The position numbers were made by a program, and so were the translations under genes. From positions 18,293-82,292 of the forward strand of contig NZ_JAEKIS010000018.1 of the NCBI RefSeq assembly GCF_017311415.1: 64,000 nt of DNA, written 5' to 3'. How positions within the stretch are numbered: position 1 is the stretch's first letter; each line of letters starts with the position of its first letter. The stretch is from Salipiger abyssi (GTDB lineage: Bacteria > Pseudomonadota > Alphaproteobacteria > Rhodobacterales > Rhodobacteraceae). Below are positions 35,715 to 45,167 of this stretch, in pieces. The notes under the pieces are model-generated. The model was given only the letters and a program-made list of their open reading frames with translations, made no database searches and was not told the DNA's origin.

Positions 35715-35962
35715 GCGCCACCTCTTTCTGCTCGTAGCGCCGGGGAAATGGCTGCGCCCCAAGCGCTAGCTGACTGCTCTAGGGGCTGGGAGTTGTTCCC
35801 CTCCCCTAGCTACATATCGTGCATGTGGCGGGCAGCTTCTGTAAAGCGAAATATTCGCGAGCCACGCAATAAGTTGTGGATGACTGACTGCCGCGCCCAA
35901 GATGGCGGCTGTGGATATGTGGGCAAGTCGGGGGATAATCCCGGGATGACCCGGCGATCCCG

Positions 35963-36511
35963 TCAGGACACGAAATCCTGCCCGTAACAGACCGAAAGCA
36001 CCGCGGGCGCCGCCAGCTCCGACACCACTTCGAAGCGCTGTTCGAGCAGGCGCTCGCCATCCGCCTCCAGCGCCATGACCCACTCCCCCGGCACCATCTC
36101 GTAGGGAAACTCGAAGGTGAAAAGGTTGAGGCTGCTGCTACCCTCGGCAATCGGCGCCGTCCAGCTTTCGCGCGTGATGCCTTCGGGCCCCATCGGCGGA
36201 TGCGTCACGATCACATTCATATCCCGCGCGCCGGCCCCGGGGCGCAGGGTGAACTTGATGCCGAAGCTGATCCCCGCCTTTGCCGGCACCACCCGCGTGG
36301 TCACGTCCATCTCGCGGCTCTGGTCGATGAGGTTGATCTCGCCCATCAACGTATCGGGTGCCGGCCGCGCGCCCTGCGTAGTGACCTGGCAGATCACCCC
36401 GTGATCCAGCAGGACCAGCGGATCATGCGCGTAGGAGGGCGCGGTCTCTGCCGCGACCGGCGCCGGCAGGACCGCAAGAGCGGCGGCGACGAGGGCGAAG
36501 AGGCGGGACAT
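35963..36511 (-). CDS. exported DUF3859-like protein
   Basis: A 182-residue protein with a signal peptide (MSRLFALVAAALAVLPAPVA, cleavage after AAE or just before). The mature part carries LLDHGVICQVTT, GISFGIKFTLRPGAG and FTFEFPYEMVPGEWVMALEA, consistent with the DUF3859 beta-sandwich family. Two Cys (VICQ, SVCYG) could form one disulfide. It is probably periplasmic. The gene is monocistronic; about 250 bp separate it from YbjN. Role unknown. Confidence 0.7.
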   Translation of the reverse strand: MSRLFALVAAALAVLPAPVAAETAPSYAHDPLVLLDHGVICQVTTQGARPAPDTLMGEINLIDQSREMDVTTRVVPAKAGISFGIKFTLRPGAGARDMNVIVTHPPMGPEGITRESWTAPIAEGSSSLNLFTFEFPYEMVPGEWVMALEADGERLLEQRFEVVSELAAPAVLSVCYGQDFVS

Positions 36512-36604
36512 CGGCGGCTCCGGCGCGGGACAACTCGCCGCCCGGATAGCGCAGACCTTCCCTTGGGGGAAGAGGCGCACCCGTCAGCGCGCCGCGATGC
36601 GCAT

Positions 36605-36632
36605 TAAAACGCCCGCCGTCTCCGGCGGGCGT
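36605..36632 (-). terminator. pckA Rho-independent terminator
   Basis: A ten-pair stem (ACGCCCGCCG at 36609-36618 and CGGCGGGCGT at 36623-36632) with a four-base loop, followed on the minus strand by TTTTAAT. It lies about 28 bp beyond the pckA stop. Confidence 0.8.
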
Positions 36633-36659
36633 CTGGAAGATAGGCGCTGTAAGAGCGGA

Positions 36660-38258
36660 TCAGCCGATGGCTGCGGCTTTCACGTCTTCGTCGATATAGG
36701 GCACGTATTGCTCGAAATTGTCGGCGAACATCTTCACCAGCTTCGCCGCCTGGGCATCGAACGCCTCCTTGTCCGACCAGGTGCGGCGCGGATCGAGCAG
36801 CAGCTCGGGCACGCCTTCGACCGACACCGGCACCTCGAAACCGAAATTCGGATCCTTGCGGAAATCGACCTTGGCCAGCGAGCCGTTAAGCGCGGCATGC
36901 AGCAGCGCACGGGTCGCCTTGATCGGCATGCGGTGGCCGGTGCCATAGGCGCCGCCGGTCCAGCCGGTGTTGACCAGCCAGCAGGTCGCCCCGTGCTTGG
37001 CGATCTTGTCACGCAGCAGGTTGCCATAGACCTCGGGGCGCAGCGGCATGAAGGGCGCGCCAAAGCAGGTCGAGAAGGTCGGCTGCGGCTCGGTGATGCC
37101 GCGTTCGGTGCCTGCCACCTTGGAGGTGAAGCCCGACAGGAAGTGATACATCGCCTGCGCCGGGGTCAGCCGCGCGATCGGCGGCAGCACGCCGAAGGCG
37201 TCGCAGGTCAGCATGATGATGTTCTTCGGATGCCCGCCCAGAGCGGTCGACGACGCGTTGGAGATATATTCCAGCGGGTAGGCGCAGCGCATGTTGGCGG
37301 TGAGCGAGTCGTCGTCGAAATCGAGTTCGAACGTCTCGGGATCGAAGACCATGTTCTCGATCACGGTGCCGAATTTCGAGGTCGTGGCGTAGATTTCCGG
37401 CTCCGCCTCGGCGCTGAGGTTGATGGTCTTGGCATAGCAGCCGCCTTCGAAGTTGAAGGTGCCGCGATCCGACCAGCCATGTTCGTCATCGCCGATCAGC
37501 ACACGCTCGGGATCGGCCGAGAGCGTGGTCTTGCCGGTGCCCGACAGACCGAAGAACACCGCGGTGTCCACCGGGTTGTTCGGCGCGTGGTTGGCCGAGC
37601 AGTGCATCGCCATGATGCCTTTGAGCGGCAGCAGGTAGTTCAGCAGCGTGAAGACGGATTTCTTGTTCTCGCCGGCATATTCGGTGTTGGCAATCAGGAT
37701 CGTCTTCTTGTCGAAGTTCAGCGCGATGACCGTATCCGAGCGGCAGCCGTGCTTTTCCGGGTCGGCCTTGAAGCTCGGGCAGTTGATTACGGTGAAATCG
37801 GCGATGAAATCGTCCAGCGCGTCGCGCTCGGGGCGGCGCAGCATGTGGCGGATGAAGAGACCGTGCCAGGCCAGCTCGGTCACCATGCGCACCTTGATAG
37901 AATAGGCAGGGTCGGCGCCGCCGGTCAGGTCCTCGACGAAATAGTCGCGGCCCTTCATGTGCTCGATCATATCATCATAGAGACGGTCGAACCCCTCGGG
38001 CGACATCTCACGGTTGTTTTCCCACCAGATCTTGTCGGCAACCGTGTCGGTCTTGACGACGTGCTTGTCCTGGGGCGAGCGACCGGTGAACTTGCCGGTG
38101 GAGACGTAAAAGGCACCGCCCTTGCCCAGCGTGCCTTCGCCGCGTTTCAGGGCGGCCTCGATCAGCGCCGGCTCCATAAGATTGTAATAGACATTGCCCA
38201 GCCCTTCGATCCCCTGATCTTCCAGCCGGAATTGCGGGTTTACCCGTCCAAATGTCAT
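36660..38258 (-). CDS. pckA: phosphoenolpyruvate carboxykinase (ATP)
   Basis: A 532-residue enzyme that converts oxaloacetate to phosphoenolpyruvate with ATP, the first committed step of gluconeogenesis. [16 protein letters not shown] is the P-loop, [10 protein letters not shown] the metal-binding loop, and [18 protein letters not shown] an N-terminal family segment. The ATG at 38258 is preceded by AGGAG. It diverges from chvI across a 357-bp promoter region. In rhizobia and other alphaproteobacteria this pckA-chvI-chvG order is conserved, and ChvG/ChvI or carbon control of pckA is known. Confidence 0.97.
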   Translation of the reverse strand: MTFGRVNPQFRLEDQGIEGLGNVYYNLMEPALIEAALKRGEGTLGKGGAFYVSTGKFTGRSPQDKHVVKTDTVADKIWWENNREMSPEGFDRLYDDMIEHMKGRDYFVEDLTGGADPAYSIKVRMVTELAWHGLFIRHMLRRPERDALDDFIADFTVINCPSFKADPEKHGCRSDTVIALNFDKKTILIANTEYAGENKKSVFTLLNYLLPLKGIMAMHCSANHAPNNPVDTAVFFGLSGTGKTTLSADPERVLIGDDEHGWSDRGTFNFEGGCYAKTINLSAEAEPEIYATTSKFGTVIENMVFDPETFELDFDDDSLTANMRCAYPLEYISNASSTALGGHPKNIIMLTCDAFGVLPPIARLTPAQAMYHFLSGFTSKVAGTERGITEPQPTFSTCFGAPFMPLRPEVYGNLLRDKIAKHGATCWLVNTGWTGGAYGTGHRMPIKATRALLHAALNGSLAKVDFRKDPNFGFEVPVSVEGVPELLLDPRRTWSDKEAFDAQAAKLVKMFADNFEQYVPYIDEDVKAAAIG

Positions 38259-38615
38259 CTGCCAAGCTCCTGTAGCCGCGCGGAACGCGGCGGTCGTAAA
38301 TAAGAACGAAAAGGAAATTCGTTCACCGGCAGCGCCCGCCACCGGCACCGGTCCCTTTAGCACGAGGCCCGACGTTAGGAACAGGAGGCATCTTGCGAGT
38401 TAGCGCAACCAAGTTCGGTTTAGCGTTAGCACCCGCGAAACCCCGCCGAACGGCCCGGCACCGACTGAGGCATTTTAGCCATTCGTTACCACATTTCCGC
38501 TGCAATCGGGGCTGGACGCTTGCCTGATTCGCAGTTTGGGATTGTTGTAAAGCCCAAATTCACGCATAGTCGTGGCAAAAAACGGGCAAGAAGAGCAGAA
38601 TAAGGAACCAGTGCC
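38259..38615. promoter_or_regulatory. divergent promoter region of pckA and chvI
   Basis: No gene in 357 bp. Visible structure: GTTAGCG near 38399 and TTTAGCGTTAGC near 38420 on the pckA side, and an inverted repeat TTTGGG (38535-38540) with CCCAAA (38553-38558) about 60 bp before the chvI start. AAGGAA precedes the chvI ATG. These are candidate operator sites for ChvI or a carbon regulator. Confidence 0.4.
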
Positions 38616-39317
38616 ATGTCGAAAATCGCCCTTGTGGACGATGACAGGAACATCCTGACATCGGTATCAATGACTCTGGAGGCAGAGGGCTTTGAGGTCG
38701 AAACCTATAATGACGGGCAGTCAGCGCTGGACGCGTTCAGCAAGAAGATGCCCGATATGGCCGTCTTCGACATCAAGATGCCGCGCATGGACGGGATGGA
38801 TCTTCTGCAACGGGTGCGGCAGAAATCCAAGATGCCGGTGATCTTCCTCACCTCCAAGGATGACGAGATCGACGAGGTGCTCGGGCTGCGCATGGGCGCC
38901 GACGACTACGTGAAAAAGCCGTTTTCCCAACGGCTTCTGGTGGAGCGCATCCGCGCGCTGCTGCGCCGCCAGGAGGCGGTGGCGGGCGATGTGGTGGGCG
39001 ACACCGAAGAAACCAAACTGATGACCCGCGGCTCGCTGGTCATGGATCCGCTGCGCCACGCGGTCAGCTGGAAGGGTCAGGACGTGTCGCTGACGGTGAC
39101 CGAATTCCTGCTGCTCCAGGCGCTCGCGCAGCGCCCCGGCTTCGTCAAGTCGCGCGACCAGCTGATGGACGTTGCCTATGACGATCAGGTCTATGTCGAC
39201 GACCGCACCATCGACAGCCATATCAAACGTCTGCGGAAGAAGATGCGCACCGTCGATGCGGATTTTTCCGCCATCGAAACCCTCTATGGGATCGGGTATC
39301 GTTACAACGAAGAGTAA
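38616..39317 (+). CDS. chvI: response regulator ChvI
   Basis: A 233-residue OmpR-family regulator. [10 protein letters not shown] holds the acidic pocket, Asp52 ([13 protein letters not shown]) the phospho-acceptor, FLTSKDD the switch Thr/Ser and [11 protein letters not shown] the Lys. The DNA-binding domain ends with [17 protein letters not shown] and [10 protein letters not shown], the latter strongly typical of ChvI. ChvI responds with ChvG to acid and cell-envelope stress and controls exopolysaccharide and central carbon genes. chvG starts 3 bp downstream. Confidence 0.94.
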   Translation: MSKIALVDDDRNILTSVSMTLEAEGFEVETYNDGQSALDAFSKKMPDMAVFDIKMPRMDGMDLLQRVRQKSKMPVIFLTSKDDEIDEVLGLRMGADDYVKKPFSQRLLVERIRALLRRQEAVAGDVVGDTEETKLMTRGSLVMDPLRHAVSWKGQDVSLTVTEFLLLQALAQRPGFVKSRDQLMDVAYDDQVYVDDRTIDSHIKRLRKKMRTVDADFSAIETLYGIGYRYNEE

Positions 39318-39320
39318 GCG

Positions 39321-41048
39321 ATGGCCCTCGCCGAAAGGATCTCGATGCGCGACGATCAGCCTGGCGAACGGCAGGACGCCGATGTTGTGCTGGGCGACGA
39401 CTGGGTCGCCCCCGACAGCACGGTGGAAAAAGAGCTGCGCGACAGCCGCGCGCGGCGCAGCCTGTTTTCGCTCAACCGCTCGCCGCTGACCCGCAAAATC
39501 ATCACGTTCAACCTGATTGCGTTGAACGTGCTGGTGGCGGGTATCCTATGGCTGAACTCCTCGCGCGACACGCTGGTGCTGCAACGCGCCAATGCGCTCA
39601 ACTCCGAGATCGAGCTGATCGCAGACGTGTTCGAAGCGCAGCTGCCCGAGGCCCCTCCGGTCGCGCTCGGCAGCGCGCCGGGGTTTGACCTCTCGGCCAC
39701 GCTCGACGGGCTCGACCTGCGTGAGGGCGTCGAGCTTCTGGTCTTCGATACCGGCAATTTCCTCGTTGGCGAAACCTCGGGCACTCTGCCCGGGCCAAGC
39801 CCGGTGGATCCGCGCGGCGAAGATCATCGCACGCTGATTTCCGATTTCCTCGATACCGTGTGGCGTGGCGTCGCAGGCATGTTCTCCTATTTCGAACAGC
39901 AGCCCGAGCTGTCTCTGGAAGACCGGTTGCGCCGGATGATCGAATCCGGCGATCCGGCAGCGACGCGTGTGGAAGCCGGCACCGGCAGCAGTGGCGAAAC
40001 CCTGTTCACAGCGCTCTCGCCGATCCGTCAGGGCAATACGATCGCCGGCACCGTCGCCATGATCACGACTTCGGCCGAGATCGACGCCGCCGTCAGCGCC
40101 GAGCGCGAGCGCGTGTTACAGATGTTCGTGATCGCCACACTGGTCTCCATCGGGCTCAGCCTGGTGCTGGCCTCGACCATCGCCAACCCGATCTCCGATC
40201 TGGCCGACGCCGCCGAGATAGGCCGCGACCGCAACACGAACAAGAACGGCTCGCGCCGCATCCGTATTCCCGACCTGACCGCACGGCCCGACGAGATCGG
40301 CCGCCTCTCGGGTGCGCTGCGCGGCATGGTCGCGGCGCTTTACGACCGTATCGAGGGCAATGAGCAGTTCGCCGCCGACGTCGCGCACGAGATCAAGAAC
40401 CCGCTGGCCAGCCTGCGCTCGGCCATCGGCTCGCTGCGCATCGTCAAGAAGGAAGAGCATCGCGACAAGCTTCTCGATGTGATCGAACACGATGTGCGCC
40501 GGCTCGACCGGCTGGTGAGCGACATCTCCAACGCCTCGCGGCTGGATTCCGAGCTGGTGAAAGAGGAAGAGCAGGAATTCGACCTGCTGGAGATGCTCGG
40601 CAATCTCACGCAGTTCCTGGGCGAGGACGCACGCCGCAAGGGGGTGGAATTTATCACTGACCTGCCGGCCAACCCGATCCGCATCAACGGGCTGGAACCG
40701 CGGCTGGCGCAGGTCTTCGTCAATCTCATCACCAATGCGATCAGCTTTTGCGAGGATGGCGACGCGATCCGCGTCTGGGCGCGGCGCCGCGACAATCGCG
40801 TGCTTGTTGTGGTCGAGGATACCGGCCCCGGCATCCCCGAGGAGGCGCTGCAAAAGATCTTCAAGCGGTTCTATTCGCAGCGCCCCGAGACCGACTTCGG
40901 CAACAACTCGGGCCTTGGGCTTGCGATCTCCAAACAGATCGTCGAGGCGCATGGCGGCGTGATCTGGGCCGAGAACATCCGCCCGACCGAGGCCGATGTG
41001 ACTTCGGAGCCTCTGGGCGCGCGCTTTGTCGTGGGCCTGCCGATCTGA
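39321..41048 (+). CDS. chvG: sensor histidine kinase ChvG
   Basis: A 575-residue membrane kinase. The N-terminal about 50 residues are cytoplasmic. A first membrane helix (FNLIALNVLVAGILWL) precedes a periplasmic domain of about 190 residues, then a second helix (MFVIATLVSIGLSLVLAST) and a HAMP domain. The dimerisation box is DVAHEIKNPLASLRSAIGSL (20 residues), with the phospho-accepting His; ATP-binding N, G1 and G2 boxes follow at LVNLITNAISF-type, DTGPGIPEEAL and NNSGLGLAISK. It phosphorylates ChvI. The gene is followed after 4 bp by hprK, so the signalling and PTS genes form one operon. Confidence 0.93.
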   Translation: MALAERISMRDDQPGERQDADVVLGDDWVAPDSTVEKELRDSRARRSLFSLNRSPLTRKIITFNLIALNVLVAGILWLNSSRDTLVLQRANALNSEIELIADVFEAQLPEAPPVALGSAPGFDLSATLDGLDLREGVELLVFDTGNFLVGETSGTLPGPSPVDPRGEDHRTLISDFLDTVWRGVAGMFSYFEQQPELSLEDRLRRMIESGDPAATRVEAGTGSSGETLFTALSPIRQGNTIAGTVAMITTSAEIDAAVSAERERVLQMFVIATLVSIGLSLVLASTIANPISDLADAAEIGRDRNTNKNGSRRIRIPDLTARPDEIGRLSGALRGMVAALYDRIEGNEQFAADVAHEIKNPLASLRSAIGSLRIVKKEEHRDKLLDVIEHDVRRLDRLVSDISNASRLDSELVKEEEQEFDLLEMLGNLTQFLGEDARRKGVEFITDLPANPIRINGLEPRLAQVFVNLITNAISFCEDGDAIRVWARRRDNRVLVVVEDTGPGIPEEALQKIFKRFYSQRPETDFGNNSGLGLAISKQIVEAHGGVIWAENIRPTEADVTSEPLGARFVVGLPI

Positions 41049-41052
41049 TCCG

Positions 41053-41481
41053 GTGAGGCCCGGCGCGCCCCCTCCCCTGCACGCTACCGCCGTCGCGGTC
41101 GCGGGCAACGGCCTGCTGATCCGGGGCGCCTCGGGCAGCGGCAAGTCCGGGCTGGCGCTGGAGATGATGGCGCGCGGCGCCGAGCTCGTGGCCGACGACC
41201 GGGTGATCGTCACGGCGCATGAGGGTGCGCTCTGGCTATCGCCCCCGGAGCAGCTGCATGGAATGATCGAGGCGCGCGGTCTCGGCCTACTGGCTGCAAG
41301 CGCCAGCGGCCCCGTCCGGCTGGCGGCGGTGCTCGATCTCGACACCCCCGAGACGGAGCGATTGCCGCAGCGCCGCGAAATCATGCTGCAAGGGCAAAGA
41401 ATCCCCTTGCTTCACAAAGCCGCGCATCCCTATTTTCCCGCAGCCCTCGTGCAATATCTAAAGGAGGGCAGGAGGGAATAG
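41053..41481 (+). CDS. hprK: HPr kinase/phosphorylase, short alphaproteobacterial form
   Basis: A 142-residue protein that begins at a GTG just after chvG. It contains only the catalytic C-terminal domain of HprK: the P-loop GASGSGKSGLAL, the acidic segment ELVADDRVIV and the AVLDLDTPETERLP stretch. It phosphorylates a Ser of HPr (Ser49 of the gene downstream) with ATP. This short form without an N-terminal domain is usual for alphaproteobacteria. rapZ follows after 6 bp. Confidence 0.9.
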   Translation: MRPGAPPPLHATAVAVAGNGLLIRGASGSGKSGLALEMMARGAELVADDRVIVTAHEGALWLSPPEQLHGMIEARGLGLLAASASGPVRLAAVLDLDTPETERLPQRREIMLQGQRIPLLHKAAHPYFPAALVQYLKEGRRE

Positions 41482-41487
41482 AGCGCA

Positions 41488-42414
41488 ATGCAGGATCAGC
41501 CGACAGGAAGCCAGCGGGTCGTCCTGGTCACCGGGCCCTCGGGCGCGGGCAGATCCACGGCGATCAATGCGCTCGAAGATTTCGGCTATGAGGCGATCGA
41601 CAATATCCCGCTAAGCCTGATCCCCCGCCTGCTGCTGGAGGGCGGCGCGCTGGCGCGACCGGTCGCGCTGGGGATCGACATCCGAAACCGCGATTTCTCG
41701 ATCCAGCGCCTGCTCGACCTTCACCGCGAACTGGGCGCCGCGCCGGGGCTTGAGGCGCAGCTGCTCTATCTCGATTGTGCCCCCGCGATGCTGGCCCGGC
41801 GCTATTCCGAGACCCGCCGGCGCCACCCGATGGCGCCCGACGAGAGCTATACGCAGGGCATCGCCCGCGAGCTGGAACTGCTGGCAGACGCCCGCGCCGC
41901 CGCCGATATCCTGATCGACACCAGCGAACTGTCGCCGCACGATCTGCGCGCGCAGATGGAAGGTGCTTTCACCGATCAGACCGGCCAGCGGCTGGCGGTC
42001 TCGCTGCACAGCTTTTCCTATAAGCGCGGCGTGCCGCAGGGGCTCGACTGGGTGTTCGACTGCCGATTTCTCGACAACCCGCACTGGCAGCCGGAGCTGC
42101 GCGCGCTTACCGGGCTCGACGCGGCGGTAACGCAGCATATCGCCCGCGACGCGCGCTTTGCGCCCTTTATCGGAAAGCTCACGGATCTGGCGCTTTTCGT
42201 GCTGCCCGCGTGCAAGGAAGAAGGCAAGGCACATCTGTCCTTCGGCTTTGGGTGTACCGGCGGGCAACACCGCTCGGTTGCCGTTGCGGAAATGGTGACG
42301 GGTGCCCTTGCGGACCATGGCTGGCAAGTGTCAACTAGACACCGCGAGCTGGAACGACGCGGCCTTGGAGCCCGGTCCGGGCAAGGCGAAGCGAGCGGAG
42401 GAAGGCAGGGGTGA
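41488..42414 (+). CDS. rapZ: RNase adapter protein RapZ
   Basis: A 308-residue P-loop protein. The Walker A reads VTGPSGAGRSTAINALEDFG; the C-terminal conserved block ALFVLPACKEEGKAHLSFG is followed by CTGGQHRSVAVAE. In E. coli RapZ guides RNase E to small RNAs in amino-sugar control; in alphaproteobacteria the gene is coupled to PTS and HprK. The C-terminal tail (RRGLGARSGQGEASGGRQG) is low complexity. Its stop overlaps the GTG of the PTS IIA gene by four bases. Confidence 0.92.
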   Translation: MQDQPTGSQRVVLVTGPSGAGRSTAINALEDFGYEAIDNIPLSLIPRLLLEGGALARPVALGIDIRNRDFSIQRLLDLHRELGAAPGLEAQLLYLDCAPAMLARRYSETRRRHPMAPDESYTQGIARELELLADARAAADILIDTSELSPHDLRAQMEGAFTDQTGQRLAVSLHSFSYKRGVPQGLDWVFDCRFLDNPHWQPELRALTGLDAAVTQHIARDARFAPFIGKLTDLALFVLPACKEEGKAHLSFGFGCTGGQHRSVAVAEMVTGALADHGWQVSTRHRELERRGLGARSGQGEASGGRQG

Positions 42415-42809
42415 TCGGCATCGTGATCGTGGCCCATGGCGGACTGGCGCGGGAATATCTCGCGGCGGTGGAGCATGTTGTGGGCGCGCAGCCCGGGATC
42501 GTAGCCGTGTCGATCGAGGCGGATCACGACCGTGGCGGCAAACAGGCCGAGATTTGCAATGCCGCCGATACGGTGGATACCGGCGACGGCGTGGTTCTGG
42601 TGACGGATCTCTATGGCGGCTCGCCGTCGAACCTGTCTCTGCTCGCCTGCCAGCCGGAAAATCGCCGCATCCTCTATGGCATGAATCTGCCGATGCTGAT
42701 CAAGCTGGCGAAAAGCCGGCAGCAGCAGGTGCCCGATGCGGTAAAGGGCGCGCTGGAAGCGGGTCGGAAATATATTGACAGCATGAACGTCAAGCCCGAT
42801 CCCCACTGA
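42411..42809 (+). CDS. PTS system mannose-type IIA component
   Basis: A 132-residue EIIA of the mannose family. The GTG at 42411 overlaps the rapZ stop. His9 in IVIVAHGGLAREYL is the phosphorylation site; VLVTDLYGGSPSNLSLL and GMNLPMLIKLAKSR are family landmarks. No EIIB/C/D permease is encoded here, so it works in regulation, as in other alphaproteobacteria, receiving phosphate from HPr. Confidence 0.92.
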   Translation: MIGIVIVAHGGLAREYLAAVEHVVGAQPGIVAVSIEADHDRGGKQAEICNAADTVDTGDGVVLVTDLYGGSPSNLSLLACQPENRRILYGMNLPMLIKLAKSRQQQVPDAVKGALEAGRKYIDSMNVKPDPH

Positions 42810-42852
42810 GTGACAAAGACGCCGGTGGCGCCGCAAGGGAAGACAAAACTCC

Positions 42853-43131
42853 ATGACCGAAACCGTGCAACGCGTGCTGAAGATCGTGAACGAAAAGGGC
42901 TTGCATGCCCGTGCCTCCGCCAAGCTGGTCGAGGTGGTCGAGGGGTTCGACGCGCGCGCCGAAGTGTCAAAAGACGGGCTCTGCGCCGGCGGAGACAGCA
43001 TCATGGGGCTTTTGATGTTGGCAGCCTCCAAAGGAACCTCTATTCAGGTTGAAACCTCTGGGCCGGACGCGGCTGCGCTCGCCGATGCGCTGGAAGCATT
43101 GGTTGCCAACCGTTTCGGCGAAGACGACTAG
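42853..43131 (+). CDS. ptsH: phosphocarrier protein HPr
   Basis: A 92-residue HPr. His18 in KGLHARASAKLVEVV accepts phosphate from enzyme I; Ser49 in GGDSIMGLLML is the HprK target. It therefore has both regulatory residues, matching the hprK gene upstream. The enzyme I gene is not in this window. The sequence ends with EALVANRFGEDD. The ATG at 42853 follows AAGGGAAG. Confidence 0.94.
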   Translation: MTETVQRVLKIVNEKGLHARASAKLVEVVEGFDARAEVSKDGLCAGGDSIMGLLMLAASKGTSIQVETSGPDAAALADALEALVANRFGEDD

Positions 43132-43179
43132 GCGCCGGGCTCAGGTCCGGAAGATGGAACAGCGGGACTGAGCAGGCGT

Positions 43180-44061
43180 ATGGTTGAGAGCTATCAGGCC
43201 ACTGCCGGACGGGGCAACGTGACACGGCCACAACCCGCCCCTTATGACAAGCGCAAGCTGAGCTATGCCAACACCTTCACCAATCCGTGGAAGGCAAACA
43301 CGATCCGCGCCATGGAATGGGCGACGGGCAAGCTGCCGCTGATCCGCCTCGTGCGCCGCTTCGAGCGCGCCGGCGTGCCCGACGGGCAGGCCTTTTGGCA
43401 GCAGGCGCTGGGGCATATGGGCATCGCGCTTCAGACCCCCGAAGAGCAGATCAGCCGCATCCCCGAGAAAGGCCCGTTGATCGTGGTCGCCAACCACCCG
43501 CACGGGCTTGTCGACGGAATGATCCTGGCCGAGCTGATCGGGCGCGTGCGCACCGACTACAAGATCCTCACCCGCTCTCTGCTGACCGGCGTGAAGGAGA
43601 TCGAGCAGTTCATGATTCCGGTGCCCTTCCCGCATGAGGCAAATGCCCGCGAGGAGAGCCTGGAAATGCGCGCCAAGGCGATGGACCACCTGAAGAAGGG
43701 CGGCGTGATCGCGCTGTTCCCGTCCGGCGTGGTGGCGGCATCGAAAACCCTGCTCGGCCCGGCGGTCGAGGCGGTGTGGAACCCGTTCACCGCCAAAATG
43801 ATCCAGCGCTCCGGCGCGACGGTCGTGCCGATCTATTTCCCCGGCCAGAACAGCCGCGCCTATCAGGTTGCCAACAAGCTGTCGCCGACCATCCGGCAGG
43901 GCCTGCTGATCCATGAGGTCATGCATGCCTGCAATCGCCCGCAAAGACCTGTGGTGGGCGAACCGGTCACCCCGGACGCGGTGAAGGCATGGACCGGAAA
44001 GCAGCGCGAATTCGTCGCCTGGCTGCGCGAGGCCACGCTCAGCCTGCGCCAGGAAACCTGA
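43180..44061 (+). CDS. 1-acyl-glycerol-3-phosphate acyltransferase family protein
   Basis: A 293-residue PlsC-type acyltransferase. The catalytic region reads VVANHPHGLVDGMILAEL, with the His-x-x-x-Asp pattern, followed by KGGVIALFPSGVVAAS and PIYFPGQNSRAYQ. A long polar N-terminus (about 80 residues) precedes it. No clear membrane helix; it may attach peripherally. It probably transfers acyl chains to lysophospholipids or ornithine-type lipids. It follows HPr by about 50 bp on the same strand and ends at a double palindrome. Confidence 0.82.
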   Translation: MVESYQATAGRGNVTRPQPAPYDKRKLSYANTFTNPWKANTIRAMEWATGKLPLIRLVRRFERAGVPDGQAFWQQALGHMGIALQTPEEQISRIPEKGPLIVVANHPHGLVDGMILAELIGRVRTDYKILTRSLLTGVKEIEQFMIPVPFPHEANAREESLEMRAKAMDHLKKGGVIALFPSGVVAASKTLLGPAVEAVWNPFTAKMIQRSGATVVPIYFPGQNSRAYQVANKLSPTIRQGLLIHEVMHACNRPQRPVVGEPVTPDAVKAWTGKQREFVAWLREATLSLRQET

Positions 44062-44068
44062 CCCGCCA

Positions 44069-44125
44069 CAGAAAATTCTTCGAATTTTCTGGACCCAAGA
44101 TTTTTCGTACGAAAAATCTTGGGTC
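44069..44125. repeat. double palindrome between convergent genes, CGTACG-centred copy 2
   Basis: Two palindromes in tandem. 44069-44091 has arms CAGAAAATTC and GAATTTTCTG around TTC. 44092-44125 is a perfect 34-bp palindrome with arm GACCCAAGATTTTTCGT; its 30-bp core matches 35171-35200. Located between the convergent acyltransferase and dehydrogenase genes, it could serve as a bidirectional terminator. Confidence 0.85.
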
Positions 44126-44134
44126 ACGTCGCGA

Positions 44135-45010
44135 TCAGCGCGTCGGCACCGGCTCCTCGCCACGGTAGTCGTAAAAGCCGCGCTTGGTCTTGCGGCCCAG
44201 CCAGCCGGCCTCGACATATTTCGTCAGCAGCGGACAGGGGCGGTATTTGGTGTCGGCCAGCCCGTCATGCAGCACGTTCATGATCGCAAGGCAGGTGTCG
44301 AGCCCGATGAAATCCGCCAGCTCCAGCGGCCCCATCGGATGGTTGGCCCCGAGCTTCATCGCCATGTCGATGGAGCGCACATTGCCGACGCCTTCATAGA
44401 GCGTATAGACCGCCTCGTTGATCATCGGCACCAGGATCCGGTTGACGATGAAGGCCGGGAAATCCTCGGCACTGGCGGCGGTCTTTCCCAGCCGCTCGAC
44501 CACGCCCATGCAGGCCTCGTAGGTTTCCTGATCGGTGGCAATGCCCCTGATCAGCTCGACCAGCTGCATCAGCGGCACCGGGTTCATGAAATGGAAGCCG
44601 AGGAATTTCTCCGGCCGGTCGGTGCGCGAGGCAAGCCGGGTGATCGAGATCGACGAGGTGTTGGAGGTCAGGATCGTGTTCGGCAGCAGATGCGGCGCCA
44701 GGCTGTCGAAGATCTTTTGCTTGACGCTTTCCTGCTCGGTCGCGGCCTCGATCACCAGATCGGTCTGACCGACATCCGCCATATCCAGCGTGGTCACGAT
44801 TCGGGCCAGCGCGGCATCGCGATCGGCGTCGCTCACCTTGCCGCGGCTCACCTGCCGGTCGAGATTGCGGGCGATGAGCTCCACGGCCTTGTCCAGCGCG
44901 TCCTGGCTGACATCCGAAAGCCGCACTTCGTAGCCGGCCAGCGCCATGACATGAGCGATCCCGTTGCCCATCTGCCCCGCGCCCACAACACCGATCCTGC
45001 TGATATCCAT
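44135..45010 (-). CDS. 3-hydroxybutyryl-CoA dehydrogenase
   Basis: A 291-residue NAD-dependent enzyme that oxidises 3-hydroxyacyl-CoA in butyrate or polyhydroxybutyrate metabolism. IGVVGAGQMGNGIAHVMALA is the NAD site. TSNTSSISITRLA and GFHFMNPVPLMQLVE hold the catalytic Ser and His; MGPLELADFIGLD is in the C-terminal domain. The start at 45010 (MDISRIGV) is chosen from family length. It is monocistronic here; etf genes, common neighbours, are not seen. Confidence 0.93.
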   Translation of the reverse strand: MDISRIGVVGAGQMGNGIAHVMALAGYEVRLSDVSQDALDKAVELIARNLDRQVSRGKVSDADRDAALARIVTTLDMADVGQTDLVIEAATEQESVKQKIFDSLAPHLLPNTILTSNTSSISITRLASRTDRPEKFLGFHFMNPVPLMQLVELIRGIATDQETYEACMGVVERLGKTAASAEDFPAFIVNRILVPMINEAVYTLYEGVGNVRSIDMAMKLGANHPMGPLELADFIGLDTCLAIMNVLHDGLADTKYRPCPLLTKYVEAGWLGRKTKRGFYDYRGEEPVPTR

Positions 45011-45167
45011 CGCCCATATCCCTGATATTTCGCGCCAAGCATAGGCACGCGCCGCCACCCGCCGCAAGGCGGACGCTACGGATTTGTCGGGCTTTTTCGC
45101 ATTAGCGAAATGGCAAGACCTTTGCCCGAGTCTGCCTGCCGGGTGAGAATGAACAAAGGTGGGTGTG

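Noticed and set aside
35875..35918. Two DnaA-box-like words (TGTGGATGA and TGTGGATAT) as a possible replication origin
   Set aside because: Each has one mismatch, only two are present, and there is no A/T-rich unwinding region or origin-type gene context.
36597..38303. Plus-strand open frame of 568 codons over pckA
   Set aside because: Antisense shadow of an intact PckA, with no domain or ribosome-binding site.
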